64,000 nt of DNA from Pelomonas sp. Root1237 (GCF_001425055.1 NZ_LMDK01000016.1:838773-902772); one strand, 5' to 3'. Positions 8,947-18,397 are shown, counted from the stretch's first letter. Notes: generated from the sequence alone by a model not told the origin. Program-made: numbers and translations.

Positions 8947-9503
8947 GGCGATGTCGTCTGGTGGCGAACGTAGCGGGCCAGGCGCAGCAGCTTGGTGCTG
9001 ATGGCCAGGCCGACGCGGCGCGCGGCGTCGAGGTCCACGTCGAAGACGATACGGCCGTCTTCAATCTGCAGGTTGATCATGGCACCCTGCTCCAGCATCA
9101 CCGCCACATCCGATATGACGAGCACCGGCAGGTCGGCCAACACCGGGCGCAGCGCCGGCTGAGGCGTGGGCAGGTAGAGCAGATGGCAGCCGGCAAGCTG
9201 GTCGGCGCGGGCCTGATGGCGCACATCGACGGTGAGGTGCCGGATCGGTCGACCCGCCAGGGACTGAAGCGCGCTGTCCATGCGGCCCTCGCCGACGGTG
9301 CACAGCTGCAGCGGCCGCCCCGCCAGCTCGCGGTCGGCGGGCCAGGTGACGAACATCAGCAGGCGGTAGACAACCTCGGCTTTCAAGGCTTCCGGGCTGG
9401 CGTTCTGCGCCGCGGCCGGCTGGGCCGACAGCAGGCCGAGCAGGATCGCGCAGCCGGCACGCCAGCCCACCCATCCCCTCACCGCTGCTCGACTGCCGCG
9501 CAT
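8943..9503 (-). CDS. YfiR-like periplasmic protein (DUF4154)
   Basis: A 186-residue protein from the ATG at 9503, with a signal peptide (WRAGCAILLGLLSAQPAAAQ). The DUF4154/YfiR family pattern is clear: an opening helix EALKAEVVYRLLMFVTWP, a central LQLCTVGEG strand, CHLLYLPTPQP, LVISDVAVMLEQGAMINLQ and IVFDVDLDAARRVGLAIS before the final helix. YfiR-type proteins sit in the periplasm and repress a partner CHASE8-containing inner-membrane enzyme. The next gene codes for exactly such a partner, with a four-base overlap. Upstream, eight bases away, is a TonB-dependent receptor that may replace the usual outer-membrane partner YfiB. Much longer frames through the start are read-through of the receptor region and were discarded. 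Confidence 0.88.
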   Translation of the reverse strand: MRGSRAAVRGWVGWRAGCAILLGLLSAQPAAAQNASPEALKAEVVYRLLMFVTWPADRELAGRPLQLCTVGEGRMDSALQSLAGRPIRHLTVDVRHQARADQLAGCHLLYLPTPQPALRPVLADLPVLVISDVAVMLEQGAMINLQIEDGRIVFDVDLDAARRVGLAISTKLLRLARYVRHQTTSP

Positions 9504-9511
9504 GGCCAGGC

Positions 9512-11476
9512 TCAGAGCGTGAAGCGCCAGTCCAGGCGCCAGGCGCGCCGGGGCTGAGGGATGGCGCTCAGCGACGTGTCGGGGGTCGACGGGTCGAAAA
9601 TGCGGCGGTCCAGCGCGTTGCTCAGGTGCAGGGCCAGGCTCTGGCGCGGATCGACGTGATAGCGCAGATGGGCGTTGACGAGGGCGCTGGTCGGCACCTC
9701 GACGCGGCCGCTGCGGCGGCCGAGCAGGTTCCACTCCGTGCCAAGCTGCCAGCGCTGCCACACCGGTGAGACGAGGTCGCCCTTGAACATCCACGAGGGC
9801 GAATTGCTCAGGCGCTGGCCGGCGTCGTCGCGGCCGTCCATCCAGGACGCACTGATGTGCCAGAGCCAGCCGTCCGTCGCGCGCTTTTCGACGCCAACGT
9901 CCACGCCCCGCAACCTGACGCTGCCGACATTGCGGTACTGCACCACCGCCTCGCTCTCGCTGCCGACGGGCTGCTGCTCGATCAACCGGTTCATGCGCGT
10001 GTAGTAGGCGTTGGCGCTGAGCGCATGGCCGCTGTGGAGCACGTACTCCCAGGCAGCTTCGACGGAGTTGAGGCGCTCGGGCTTCAGGTCGTTGCTGCGC
10101 AGCTGGGAAACCCCGCCGTCGTCGTAGAAGCGCTCGTACAGATTGGGCGTGCGAAAGGATTGCGCCCACATCAGCTTGAAGGACTCCCGCTCGTCGGGCC
10201 GCAGCGCCAGCACGGCGCGCGGCGACATGGCTGGCGCGAAGCCTCTCACATGGTCCAGGCGCAGGCCGGTGGTCAGCTGCAGCACCGATGAAAGCCGCCA
10301 CTGGTCTTGCGCGTAGACGCCCGCGGCGTCCTGGGTGACGCGCGAATCCAGGCGCAGCGCATAGGGGTCGACGTCGTAGTTGCGCTGCAGGCCCTGGGGC
10401 GAGGTGCGCAGCTCGGCGCCGAACATCAGCTGATGGTTGAGCAGGCCTCGCCACAGCATGCGCGCCTCCAGCGTCGTCCATTGGGCGCGAGCCTCGTCCT
10501 TGTTGACGAGTTGAGGCACCGGCCCGAAGACATAGCTGCCGAGGAATTCATAGCCCGCCACACTGAGCCGTGCAGAGCGGCGTACATCGCCCTGCCAGCC
10601 TTCGTCGTAGCTGAGCTCGCCGAGCACCAGGCTGTCGGTGTAGTGAGTGCCGGGCGCGCCGGGCTCGGTGCCGTAGGGTGCGGTCGCGGCATCCTTGTCG
10701 CGACGCACCGCGTTCAACGCGACCCGCCACGGCCCGTTGCGGTATTTGGCCAGCAGCGCCACCTGGCGCTCGCCATCAAGACCACGCACCCAGCCATCGG
10801 CCGTGCCGAGTTCGGGCAGGAAAAGGTCCTCGCCGGCGGTGCGCTGCAGGTTCAGGCCGATGAACAAATCACTGTCCGCGGCGGCGGCACCGTAATGCAT
10901 CTCGGCGCGGCGCATGCCGTTATCGCCCACGCTGCCCTGGGCCGTCAGGCCCGGCGCGTCGGCGCCGTTCAGCGTCACGACATTGACGACGCCCAGCAGC
11001 GCATTGCTGCCGTAGATCGAGGAGCCCGGGCCGTGGACGAGTTCCACCCGCTTGACCCATTCGGCGACGATGGGCAGTTCCAGCTGCGGCAGGCCCTGGT
11101 CATAGATGGCGTCATTGACGCGCTGGCCGTCGATGGCCATCAGCAGGCGGGCGCTGTAGTCGCCCGGCCGATTGAAGCCGCGCAGGCCCAGGCTGCTGTA
11201 GGTGCGCGAGTTGCCGAGGTAAACGCCAGGCAGGCGGGCCAGCTGGTCACCCACGGTCTGGTGGCCAAGGGCATCGGACACGCCGCGCTCCAGCACGCTG
11301 ACCGACGCCGGCGCATCCATCAGGCTCTGGGCATAGCGGGACGGGCCCTGCACTTCCCGTTTCAGAAGCGCTTCAAGCGCCTGGTCATCCGAGGCGTCGG
11401 CGGCGGAAGCGGCTTGAGCCGCTGGAGTCAGGGCCAGCGTGGACAACCACGCCAGCGCAATTAGGCGGCTTTTCAC
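9512..11476 (-). CDS. TonB-dependent outer-membrane receptor
   Basis: A 654-residue receptor with a signal peptide (ending AAQAAS), an N-terminal plug (about 50-170) containing the VSVLERGVSDALGHQTVGD start, SLGLRGFNRPGDYS and the HGPGSSIYGSNALLGVVNV segment typical of TonB receptor plugs, then a long beta-barrel. The chain ends RAWRLDWRFTL, a normal barrel terminus. It is first in an operon with yfiR-like and CHASE8-EAL genes, eight bases from the former. Ligand is unknown; the plug resembles those of vitamin B12/siderophore-type receptors. Its linkage to a c-di-GMP module suggests that ligand availability is coupled to c-di-GMP turnover. Confidence 0.93.
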   Translation of the reverse strand: MKSRLIALAWLSTLALTPAAQAASAADASDDQALEALLKREVQGPSRYAQSLMDAPASVSVLERGVSDALGHQTVGDQLARLPGVYLGNSRTYSSLGLRGFNRPGDYSARLLMAIDGQRVNDAIYDQGLPQLELPIVAEWVKRVELVHGPGSSIYGSNALLGVVNVVTLNGADAPGLTAQGSVGDNGMRRAEMHYGAAAADSDLFIGLNLQRTAGEDLFLPELGTADGWVRGLDGERQVALLAKYRNGPWRVALNAVRRDKDAATAPYGTEPGAPGTHYTDSLVLGELSYDEGWQGDVRRSARLSVAGYEFLGSYVFGPVPQLVNKDEARAQWTTLEARMLWRGLLNHQLMFGAELRTSPQGLQRNYDVDPYALRLDSRVTQDAAGVYAQDQWRLSSVLQLTTGLRLDHVRGFAPAMSPRAVLALRPDERESFKLMWAQSFRTPNLYERFYDDGGVSQLRSNDLKPERLNSVEAAWEYVLHSGHALSANAYYTRMNRLIEQQPVGSESEAVVQYRNVGSVRLRGVDVGVEKRATDGWLWHISASWMDGRDDAGQRLSNSPSWMFKGDLVSPVWQRWQLGTEWNLLGRRSGRVEVPTSALVNAHLRYHVDPRQSLALHLSNALDRRIFDPSTPDTSLSAIPQPRRAWRLDWRFTL

Positions 11477-11601
11477 AAGGGCGGTCGCCGGCAGACGTCG
11501 GCGGCGATGGGAAACGGTGCCGAAAGCTTAGCTTTGGCCCCGTCCGCAGTCGCTGTCACATTTCACAACAACGCCGGTTGCGAGCCGGTCCGCGACTCAA
11601 T

Positions 11602-13515
11602 TCACGGTTTGCCGGTGTAACGGGTATGGAAACGTCGCCCCTGCGCGTCCATGGCCTGCAGCCACAGCTCCGATGTGACGCTGCCCACCGGCGTGTACGC
11701 CGTGCTCAGCGTCGCCACCGTCCTGGGCGGCAGCGGCACGCTCGTGTCCAGCACCGTGGGCGCTCCGCCGACGGTCGGCGTGAAGACGCGCTTGATCTCG
11801 ATGAGGCGCAGGTCGGGGTTGGCAGCGGCCCAGGCGGCCCAGTTGATCACCCGGGTGCCGCTCTGCAGCGAGGCGGCGGACACCGGGCTGGCTGCAGACA
11901 CGCTGTCAACACTCGGGAAGCGCGTGGCAGCCGGCTCGCCGAGCACGTCGGCGCGCAGCCAGGCGTTGCGCGTCTCGGCCACGCCGGAAATCGTGTAGCT
12001 GGCGATGAACTTGGCACCACGCACGCTGTCCGCGCTGCCGATCCAGCCGACCGCCGAGCGTTGGATGGCGATGTCGCCCACGCCGCCGGTCGGGATCAGG
12101 TTGGTGGCGCCCGGCGTGGACGACACGCACAGCAGGAGCCGGTTGCAATAGCCGAAGGGAATGCTGAAGCCGCCGGGCAACTGCACCGTGGCCGAGCTGA
12201 GCAGCTGCGTCGCCGGAATGCCGGGCACGGGATCGGCCGTCTGCGCCTGAACCTCGACCTGCAGGCCGATGCCCGGGTTGGGCACCACGGCACCGCTGGC
12301 CGTGCCATCGGCATTCAGCGCCAGGAAGCCCAGCGGATACACACCGACGGCCAGCTTCTTGCCGTTGCCGATCAGGTTCCACTTGTTGGTCGTCGTGGCC
12401 GACTTGTTGTAGCTGACCGCGTCGCTGAAAAGGTCGACGACTGCACCGGTGGAATCGCTGATGACGGCGCCCACCAGCACCTTGGCGCAGTTGCCGGCGG
12501 TCGGTGCATCGTCGGCGCAGCCCAGCAGCTGGAAGCGGCCAAACTGGCGGTTGCCCGTCGTGTAGGTCGACAGGATGCCGGCGATGTCGGCCTTGCTGCG
12601 GCCGTTGTGCTTGTCGTAACCGGTGACGAGGACGGAGTTCAGCAGCGTGCTGACGTCGCGCCCCTGGGCGATCAGCTGGTTCAGCGCCGCGCCGAGGTCA
12701 TCCAGACCCGACAAGGTGCCGAGCAGCGTCGTCGCGCTGGTCGCGGCCTTCAACGTCGAGGTGATGGCGGTGGCCGGCGTGCCGGTGGCCTTGAGCAACT
12801 CGGTCTGAGCCGTGGGCAGCTCGACGACGACTTCGGCCGTCGGTGCGGCGAGGAATTTGTTGCCGATCTGCAGCACCGGCACGTTGAGCTTGGAGCGTGC
12901 GAGGTCGATGCGCACGCTCTCGATGAGCAGGTCGTGGGCGCCCTTGTTGGCGGCAAAGGTCGAATCCGCCAGCAGGTCCAGGGCCGTGGCGTCGGTGATC
13001 TTCAGGTCGCTGACCTGGGTCTTGACCAGGGTTTTCAGGAAGGTGCCTGCAGCGGCCGCGGCGCTGGCCATCTGGGTCAACTGGCTGGTGCTGGTGGCGG
13101 CGGCCGTGAATACCGGCGCCGGCTCGGTACCCAAGGACAGCGCGACGACGGCGTTGGTCAGTGGCGTCACGTGGCCGACCATGGCGGCGCTGATGGTCGG
13201 CACGGTGGAATGCAGCACCTGCATGGTGCCGGCGGCATCCATGCCGCGCGCCTGGATAAACAAGGGCGCGGCGGGGCTGCTGGTGCTCAGCGTCAGGCTG
13301 TAGCTGCCGTCTGCGCCATGGGTGGTGGCCGTGCCGACGGCCTTGCCCTGGCCATCGACGACGCTGATCTGCGCATTGACCAGAGGCGCGCCCGTGGCGG
13401 CAACGCCGCGCAACGTGGGCGGCTTGTCCAGCACAGGCGTGTCCGAACCGCCACCGCCGCCTCCGCAGGAGGCGAGCAGCAGGGTCAGGGCAAAAGCAGC
13501 AAGGCGGTACAGCAT
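11602..13515 (-). CDS. large secreted lipoprotein of unknown function
   Basis: The ATG at 13515 starts a lipoprotein signal (MLYRLAAFALTLLLASCGGG) with a lipobox LASC and then a glycine run, common for outer-membrane lipoproteins. The mature protein is about 620 residues. Residues 35-100 (LRGVAATGAPLVNAQISVVD) look like a carboxypeptidase-regulatory or bacterial immunoglobulin-like repeat domain. The middle is Ala/Thr/Leu-rich and helical (about 140-290). The end (SELWLQAMDAQGRRFHTRYT) looks beta-rich. Two Cys pairs occur, GCADDAPTAGNC and YCNRLLLCVSS. I do not recognise a named family; a cell-surface role is inferred. The open frame reaches 13716 but the extra residues are not protein-like. 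Confidence 0.75.
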   Translation of the reverse strand: MLYRLAAFALTLLLASCGGGGGGSDTPVLDKPPTLRGVAATGAPLVNAQISVVDGQGKAVGTATTHGADGSYSLTLSTSSPAAPLFIQARGMDAAGTMQVLHSTVPTISAAMVGHVTPLTNAVVALSLGTEPAPVFTAAATSTSQLTQMASAAAAAGTFLKTLVKTQVSDLKITDATALDLLADSTFAANKGAHDLLIESVRIDLARSKLNVPVLQIGNKFLAAPTAEVVVELPTAQTELLKATGTPATAITSTLKAATSATTLLGTLSGLDDLGAALNQLIAQGRDVSTLLNSVLVTGYDKHNGRSKADIAGILSTYTTGNRQFGRFQLLGCADDAPTAGNCAKVLVGAVISDSTGAVVDLFSDAVSYNKSATTTNKWNLIGNGKKLAVGVYPLGFLALNADGTASGAVVPNPGIGLQVEVQAQTADPVPGIPATQLLSSATVQLPGGFSIPFGYCNRLLLCVSSTPGATNLIPTGGVGDIAIQRSAVGWIGSADSVRGAKFIASYTISGVAETRNAWLRADVLGEPAATRFPSVDSVSAASPVSAASLQSGTRVINWAAWAAANPDLRLIEIKRVFTPTVGGAPTVLDTSVPLPPRTVATLSTAYTPVGSVTSELWLQAMDAQGRRFHTRYTGKP

Positions 13516-13591
13516 GGCGCGGGCGTGAATCTGGGCTTGGGCCAGTGTGCCGCGCCAGCCCCCCGGGTGGTGGGCCGTTAAAGGGCCGAAA

Positions 13592-15166
13592 TCAGCGGCT
13601 GATCTGCACCCAGGCCAGCTCCAGCCAGTTGTCGGGCCGGTGGATGGCCGTGACATTCGCACGCGCCGCCCACGGCACCACCTGGCGGTGCAAGGGGATG
13701 ATGTTGACCTGCTCACGCAGCTCGGTCAGCGCGCCGCGGATCTGCTGCTCGCGCTTCCTGGCGTCCGGCTCGACGCTCGATTGAGCCGCCAGCGCGTCCG
13801 CCTTGTCGTTGCGGAAGCCGCCGAAGTTGTAGTTGCCCACACCCTTGTCGCCGCGCGTGCGGTACAGCGGCGTCAGGATGCTCTCGGCATCCGTCACCGA
13901 GCCGCCCCAACCGTACATGTACAGGCTGGTGTCGTACTTCTCCAGCTTGGGGAAGTAGATGACGCGGGGCATGGCGTTGACCTTGACCTTGATCTTCAGC
14001 TGGGCCCACATCGAGGCCAGGGCCGTGCAGATTTCCTCGTCGTTGATGTAGCGGTTGTTGGGGCAGTCCAGCGTCACCTCGAAGCCATCGGCATAGCCCG
14101 CGTCGGCCATCAGCTTCTTCGCGCCGGCCAGGTCGTGCGGCAGGCGGGCCTGCAGGGCCGGGTCGTCGAAGGAGGCGATGCCGGACGGAGTCAGCGCGCC
14201 GGTGGGCACCGACAGGCCGCTCATCAGCTTGGTCCTGAGCGCGTCGATGTCGATGGCCTGGTACAGCGCCCGGCGCACGCGCACGTCCTTGAAGGGGTTC
14301 TTGTCACCGGGGACGTTGCCATAGAGCAGCTTGTCGCGCGACTGATCCATGCCGATGAAGACGAGGCGGTTTTCCGGTCCCTCGATGACCTTGACGCCAG
14401 CGGTGTTGCGCAGGCGCGCAATGTCGCGCGGCGCGGGGTCGAGCACGAAATCGACTTCGCCCGACACCAGAGCGGCCAGACGGGTCGCGTCCGTCGCGAT
14501 GGGGGTGTAGACGACCTCCTGGACGTTCCCTTCAAACTTGTTCCACCAGTTCGGGTTGCGCTTGAGCACGGTCTTGATGCCGGGCTGGCGGCTGGCCAGC
14601 ATGAAGGGGCCGGTGCCGTTGGTGTTCAGCGCCGTGAAGCTCTCTTCCTTGTTCTTGAAGTCCAGCGGCTTGGTGGCCTTGTGCGCCTCGCACCACTTGC
14701 GGCTCATGATCCACAACTGGTCGATGTGCTGCAGGAAGATGGGGTTGAAAGTGGTCAGCTGGAAGTCCACCGTCAGGTCGTCGACCTTCCTGGCCGTGCC
14801 GACGGCGTTGGCCCAGACGGCGATCTGCGAGGTGGGCTCCTTGGCGCGCTGCACCGAGAAGACGACGTCATCCGCCGTCAGCGGCGTGCCATCGTGGAAC
14901 TTGACGCCGGCGCGCAGCTTGAAGCGCCAGGCGAGCGGCCCGGTCTGCTTCCATTCGATGGCCAGGCCTGGCACCAGGCCCAGCTTGGCGTCGCGATTCG
15001 TCAGTCGCTCGTAGATCTGGCCATTGACCATATTGGTCAGGCTCTCGTTCTGCGAGTCCGGGTCCATGGTCTGCGGGTCGCCCTGGCTGGCCCAACGCAG
15101 CGTCTGCGCGGACACACCGCAGGTCCATGCCAAAAGAGCTACACCCAGCCATCGCTTCATTGCCAT
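13592..15166 (-). CDS. oligopeptide/dipeptide-type ABC transporter substrate-binding protein
   Basis: A 524-residue protein of SBP family 5 (DppA/OppA type). It has a signal peptide (MAMKRWLGVALLAWTCGVSA) and family landmarks: LRWASQGDPQTMDPDSQNES at the mature start, KLRAGVKFHDGTPLTADDVVFS, a TGPFML turn, VRRALYQAIDIDALRTKLM and a late YNFGGFRNDKADAL. These periplasmic proteins deliver peptides, opines or nickel complexes to an ABC permease. No permease or ATPase genes lie nearby, so it is an orphan that must share a transporter encoded elsewhere. It ends 76 bases from the upstream lipoprotein start. Confidence 0.93.
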   Translation of the reverse strand: MAMKRWLGVALLAWTCGVSAQTLRWASQGDPQTMDPDSQNESLTNMVNGQIYERLTNRDAKLGLVPGLAIEWKQTGPLAWRFKLRAGVKFHDGTPLTADDVVFSVQRAKEPTSQIAVWANAVGTARKVDDLTVDFQLTTFNPIFLQHIDQLWIMSRKWCEAHKATKPLDFKNKEESFTALNTNGTGPFMLASRQPGIKTVLKRNPNWWNKFEGNVQEVVYTPIATDATRLAALVSGEVDFVLDPAPRDIARLRNTAGVKVIEGPENRLVFIGMDQSRDKLLYGNVPGDKNPFKDVRVRRALYQAIDIDALRTKLMSGLSVPTGALTPSGIASFDDPALQARLPHDLAGAKKLMADAGYADGFEVTLDCPNNRYINDEEICTALASMWAQLKIKVKVNAMPRVIYFPKLEKYDTSLYMYGWGGSVTDAESILTPLYRTRGDKGVGNYNFGGFRNDKADALAAQSSVEPDARKREQQIRGALTELREQVNIIPLHRQVVPWAARANVTAIHRPDNWLELAWVQISR

Positions 15167-15214
15167 CTCCCAACTGCAGGGCTGGCAGTTTAGGAGGCCG
15201 TCAAAGCCCCTTCG

Positions 15215-16420
15215 TTACCGCTTGGCGTTCGGGTTCCAGAGCTCGTCCAGGTGGGTGAAATTCCAGTCCTCGGGCGGCTCGCGGCCGGCGATGCGGTCGG
15301 TGGACGTGGCCAGGTCGATGACTTGCAACGGGATGGGCATGCTCGACTTGGTCGAGTAGAAGACCTTGACGCGCGGCGCGACCAGTGAAGTGGCGTTCTG
15401 CTCGACCACCACCGCCAGGCGACCCGACTGCAGGCGCACCAGGGTGCCGGTCGGGTAGATGCCGACGCTCTTCACGAAGGCCTGGAAGACGGCCGGGTCG
15501 AATTGCCCCTTCCACTGTGACATGCGCTGCAGCGAGCCGGCCGGGTCCCAGGCGTTCTTGTAGGGTCGGGTCGAGGTGATGGCGTCGTAGACATCGCAGA
15601 CCGCGCCCATGCGCGCCAGCAGGCTGATCTGGTCGCCGGCCAGCTTGTGCGGGTAGCCGCTGCCGTCCATCTTCTCGTGGTGGTGCAGGCAGACGTCCAG
15701 GGCCGAGGGCGGCACCTTGGCACCGTCCTTGAGCAGGTCGAAGCCGCGCTCGGGGTGGCCGCGCATGACGTCGAATTCGGCGTCGGTCAGCGCACCGGGC
15801 TTGTTCAGCACCTCCATGGGCATCTGCATCTTGCCGACGTCGTGCAGCAGCCCGGCCAGGCCAGCTTCACGCACTTCGGCATCGGACAGCCCCATCTGCC
15901 GGCCCAGAGACACCATCAGGCCGCAGACGGCGACCGAGTGCATATAGGTGTAGGTGTCCTTGTCCTTGAGCCGCGCGAGGCTGAGGAAGGCTGACGGGTT
16001 GCGCGCCAGCGAGGACGTGACCTCGTCGACGATGGGCAGGCAGACTTCGGTGTCGATGGCCTTGCCCAACCGCGCCTCGTTGAACAGCGCCATGACGGCC
16101 ACCTTGGCCCGGCCCAGCACCTGGGTGGCGCGGTCGAGCTCGGACTCCATGCTGACGCGCGGCTGAGGGGCGGCTGTGGCGGGCGGCGTGGGCGGCGAAG
16201 CGACGGTCGCGGCGGCGATTGGCGCAGGCGCAGTCACATCCCCGCCCTTGCTGACGTCGATCCAGACGGCCGACACGCCGCTGGCCTGCAGGGCGGCAAG
16301 GTCGGCGGCATCGGCCAGCACGAACTTGGTCTTCCAGAACGGATGGGAGAGCCAGGCCCCCTCCATCGCCTGGAGATACATGCCCAGCCTCACGTCGGAG
16401 GTCGAGATCTTCTTCAACAT
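15215..16420 (-). CDS. HD-GYP domain c-di-GMP phosphodiesterase with N-terminal DUF3391
   Basis: From the ATG at 16420 the protein has 401 residues. The N-terminal part (about 1-60, [20 protein letters not shown]) fits the DUF3391 domain often fused to HD-GYP. A Pro/Ala-rich linker (65-88) follows. The HD-GYP domain holds His161, the HD pair His193-Asp194 ([12 protein letters not shown]), His222 (MRGHPERG), and [12 protein letters not shown] (246-257), so all metal ligands and the GYP loop are present. It should hydrolyse c-di-GMP to GMP in the cytoplasm. The open frame extends past 17000, but that part overlaps the cytochrome gene in another frame and is discarded. Confidence 0.93.
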   Translation of the reverse strand: MLKKISTSDVRLGMYLQAMEGAWLSHPFWKTKFVLADAADLAALQASGVSAVWIDVSKGGDVTAPAPIAAATVASPPTPPATAAPQPRVSMESELDRATQVLGRAKVAVMALFNEARLGKAIDTEVCLPIVDEVTSSLARNPSAFLSLARLKDKDTYTYMHSVAVCGLMVSLGRQMGLSDAEVREAGLAGLLHDVGKMQMPMEVLNKPGALTDAEFDVMRGHPERGFDLLKDGAKVPPSALDVCLHHHEKMDGSGYPHKLAGDQISLLARMGAVCDVYDAITSTRPYKNAWDPAGSLQRMSQWKGQFDPAVFQAFVKSVGIYPTGTLVRLQSGRLAVVVEQNATSLVAPRVKVFYSTKSSMPIPLQVIDLATSTDRIAGREPPEDWNFTHLDELWNPNAKR

Positions 16421-16510
16421 GACAGCGTCGTCTATGCGCACCAGTATCCGTGCGTGACGCAGGCAAGGCCGTGCAACGATCGTGCAGCCCTGCACGCTTT
16501 TGCCGCGGGC

Positions 16511-16536
16511 AACAAAAAGCCGCCTTGAAGGCGGCT
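16511..16536 (-). terminator. intrinsic terminator of the cytochrome c4 gene
   Basis: On the minus strand a nine-base stem (AGCCGCCTT, with its complement at 16528-16536) is followed by TTTTTGTTG. It lies 25 bases after the cytochrome c4 stop and before the HD-GYP start, so it ends the cytochrome transcript and separates the two genes. Confidence 0.8.
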
Positions 16537-16560
16537 CGGTCGGGCGGCGGTCGCGCCGGA

Positions 16561-17205
16561 TCAGCGGAACTTGCCCTGCGGCACGGTGGCCAGTTCGGTC
16601 GGCAGCGTGCTGATGTAGCTGGCGATGGCCTTCAGTTCGGCGTTGCTGAACTGCTTGACCTGGCCGGCCATGACGCCGTTGCTGCGGCCCACCCCGGGGT
16701 TCTTCTCGGTCTTGTAGGACTTCAGCGCGACGGTCAGGTAGTCGGCGTGCTGGCCAGCCAGCTTGGGGTAGCTCGGGTCGATGGGCTTGCTGAAGTTGGC
16801 GCCGTGGCAGGACACGCAGGCGCCCTTGGTCAGCAGCTCGGCCACATTGGCCGGCGCGGCCGGAATGCTGTCGGCCACCGCCGGCAGCTTGGCCTGCTGC
16901 TCGTAGAAAGCGGCCACGTCGTTCATGTCCTGCTCGCTCAGCGAACCGGCAATGCCGCGCATCGTCGGGTGCTTGCGGTCGCCCTTGGCATAGGCCTGCA
17001 GGGCCGAGACGATGTACTTGGCGTTCTGGCCCGCGATCATCGGCACCTTGTGGATCTCGGGGAAGCTGGCCTGGTAGCCGACGATGCCATGGCAGCCAAT
17101 GCACATCGCGACCTTGGTCTCACCGGCCTTCACGTCCTGGGCCTGGGCTGCGAGGGCAGCAAAGGCGGTGGCCAGGGCGAGCGAGATCTGCAGCAGTTTT
17201 TTCAT
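16561..17205 (-). CDS. diheme cytochrome c4
   Basis: A 214-residue periplasmic electron carrier with a signal peptide ([19 protein letters not shown], cleavage near AQAQD). Two c-type haem motifs are visible: CIGCH at 35-39 and CVSCH at 130-134, one in each half of a duplicated domain. HPTMRGIAG near residue 82 and SNGVMAGQV in the second half supply likely methionine axial ligands. Domain duplication and length match cytochrome c4, which passes electrons from the bc1 complex to terminal oxidases. It is divergent from the MoxR ATPase gene across a gap with a perfect palindrome, and is followed by its own terminator. Confidence 0.93.
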   Translation of the reverse strand: MKKLLQISLALATAFAALAAQAQDVKAGETKVAMCIGCHGIVGYQASFPEIHKVPMIAGQNAKYIVSALQAYAKGDRKHPTMRGIAGSLSEQDMNDVAAFYEQQAKLPAVADSIPAAPANVAELLTKGACVSCHGANFSKPIDPSYPKLAGQHADYLTVALKSYKTEKNPGVGRSNGVMAGQVKQFSNAELKAIASYISTLPTELATVPQGKFR

Positions 17206-17252
17206 GGTCCCAAGAGGTTCGGGTTGGTGTCGTGTTCCGGAGCGGCGGCGAT

Positions 17253-17270
17253 TATAGGAGGCCTCCTATA
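17253..17270. promoter_or_regulatory. perfect 18-bp palindrome between cytochrome c4 and moxR-like genes
   Basis: The sequence TATAGGAGGCCTCCTATA is its own reverse complement with no mismatch. It lies 48 bases from the cytochrome start and 46 bases from the MoxR ATPase start, in the divergent promoter gap. Position and symmetry suggest an operator for a dimeric regulator, but no regulator is identified. The AT ends could also overlap -10 elements. Confidence 0.5.
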
Positions 17271-17315
17271 CTGGTCCGGCCCCTCTTCAGTTCGGGTTTT
17301 GCCCCGGTTTTCCCA

Positions 17316-18170
17316 ATGAAATTCCAAGGTTCCGACCAGTACGTCGCCACGGCCGACCTGATGCTCGCGGTCAATGCCGCGGCGACGCTGCAGCGGCCGC
17401 TGCTCATCAAGGGCGAGCCCGGCACCGGCAAGACCATGCTGGCCGAGGAAGTGGCCGGCGCTTTAGGCATGCCGCTGCTGCAGTGGCATATCAAGAGCAC
17501 CACCAAGGCCCAGCAGGGCCTGTACGAGTACGACGCCGTCAGCCGGTTGCGCGACAGCCAGCTCGCCGGCATCGAGGGCAGCGAGCGCGTTCGCAACATC
17601 GAGAACTACATCGTCAAAGGCGTGCTGTGGCAGGCCTTCGAGGCCGACGAGCCGGTCGTGCTGCTCATCGACGAGATCGACAAGGCGGACATCGAGTTCC
17701 CCAACGATCTGTTGCGCGAGATCGACCGCATGGAGTTCTATGTCTACGAGACGCGCCAGCTGATCAAGGCCAAGCACCGGCCCCTGGTCTTCATCACGTC
17801 CAACAACGAGAAGGAGCTGCCAGATGCCTTCCTGCGCCGCTGCTTCTTCCACTACATCAAGTTCCCCGACGCGGCGACGATGCAGAAGATCGTCGACGTG
17901 CACTTCCCGAAGCTGAAGAAAGACCTGCTCGCTGCGGCGCTGAAGAACTTCTACGACGTGCGCAACCTGCCCGGCCTGAAGAAGAAGCCCAGCACATCGG
18001 AGCTGATCGACTGGCTCAAGCTGCTGCTGGCCGAAGACATCCCGGTGGACGCGCTGCAAGCCAAGGACGAGAAGGTCAGCATCCCGCCGCTGGTGGGGGC
18101 GCTCCTGAAGAACGAGCAGGATCTGACGCTCTTCGAGAAGCTCGTCTTCATGCAGCGCAATAACCGCTGA
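17316..18170 (+). CDS. MoxR-family AAA+ ATPase
   Basis: A 284-residue ATPase; the ATG at 17316 is preferred over the upstream 17232 start, whose extra 28 residues overlap the promoter. Walker A is GEPGTGKT (33-40), Walker B is LLIDEID (116-122), a sensor-1-like FITSNNEKELPDAFLRRC follows, and the arginine-bearing region is intact. MoxR ATPases work with VWA-domain proteins as chaperones that insert metals or assemble complexes; the CoxD/CoxE pair is one example. A CoxE-like VWA gene is present 6 kb downstream (24321). The stop overlaps the start of the small membrane protein by one base, so the following genes form an operon with it. Confidence 0.92.
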   Translation: MKFQGSDQYVATADLMLAVNAAATLQRPLLIKGEPGTGKTMLAEEVAGALGMPLLQWHIKSTTKAQQGLYEYDAVSRLRDSQLAGIEGSERVRNIENYIVKGVLWQAFEADEPVVLLIDEIDKADIEFPNDLLREIDRMEFYVYETRQLIKAKHRPLVFITSNNEKELPDAFLRRCFFHYIKFPDAATMQKIVDVHFPKLKKDLLAAALKNFYDVRNLPGLKKKPSTSELIDWLKLLLAEDIPVDALQAKDEKVSIPPLVGALLKNEQDLTLFEKLVFMQRNNR

Positions 18171-18397
18171 TGGCGCAGCAAGACTTCGACCGCGCGATGC
18201 GCGAAGGGCTGGCGGATGCCGTCGGCTTTGTGCTTGGCGCGCTGGCCGGCTGGTGGCTGGGCCGGCAGTTCGGCATCGACTTCATCGCCAGCACCGACTG
18301 GAATGCGCAGCAGCTCGTCGGCCTGCTGCTCATCGTCGCCGGCTGCGGCGGCGGCCGCTTACTGGCGCGGCGGCTGATGCTGAAGGACAAGCCATGA
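18170..18397 (+). CDS. small two-helix membrane protein
   Basis: A 75-residue protein with two hydrophobic segments, VGFVLGALAGWWLGRQFG (about 18-35) and QQLVGLLLIVAGCGGGRLLA (about 47-66), separated by a short polar loop. The pattern of a Gly-rich first helix (GALAGWWLGRQFGID) resembles AtpI-like or other two-helix proteins, but no activity can be assigned. Start and stop overlap the flanking moxR-like and GNAT genes, which indicates co-translation. Confidence 0.75.
   Translation: MAQQDFDRAMREGLADAVGFVLGALAGWWLGRQFGIDFIASTDWNAQQLVGLLLIVAGCGGGRLLARRLMLKDKP

Noticed and set aside
9504-10481. N-terminal extension of the YfiR-like frame
   Set aside because: This part overlaps the TonB receptor in another frame; the ATG at 9503 begins with a signal peptide and fits the family length.
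11578-13581. 667-codon plus-strand frame
   Set aside because: Opposite to the lipoprotein gene; no start site or family likeness.
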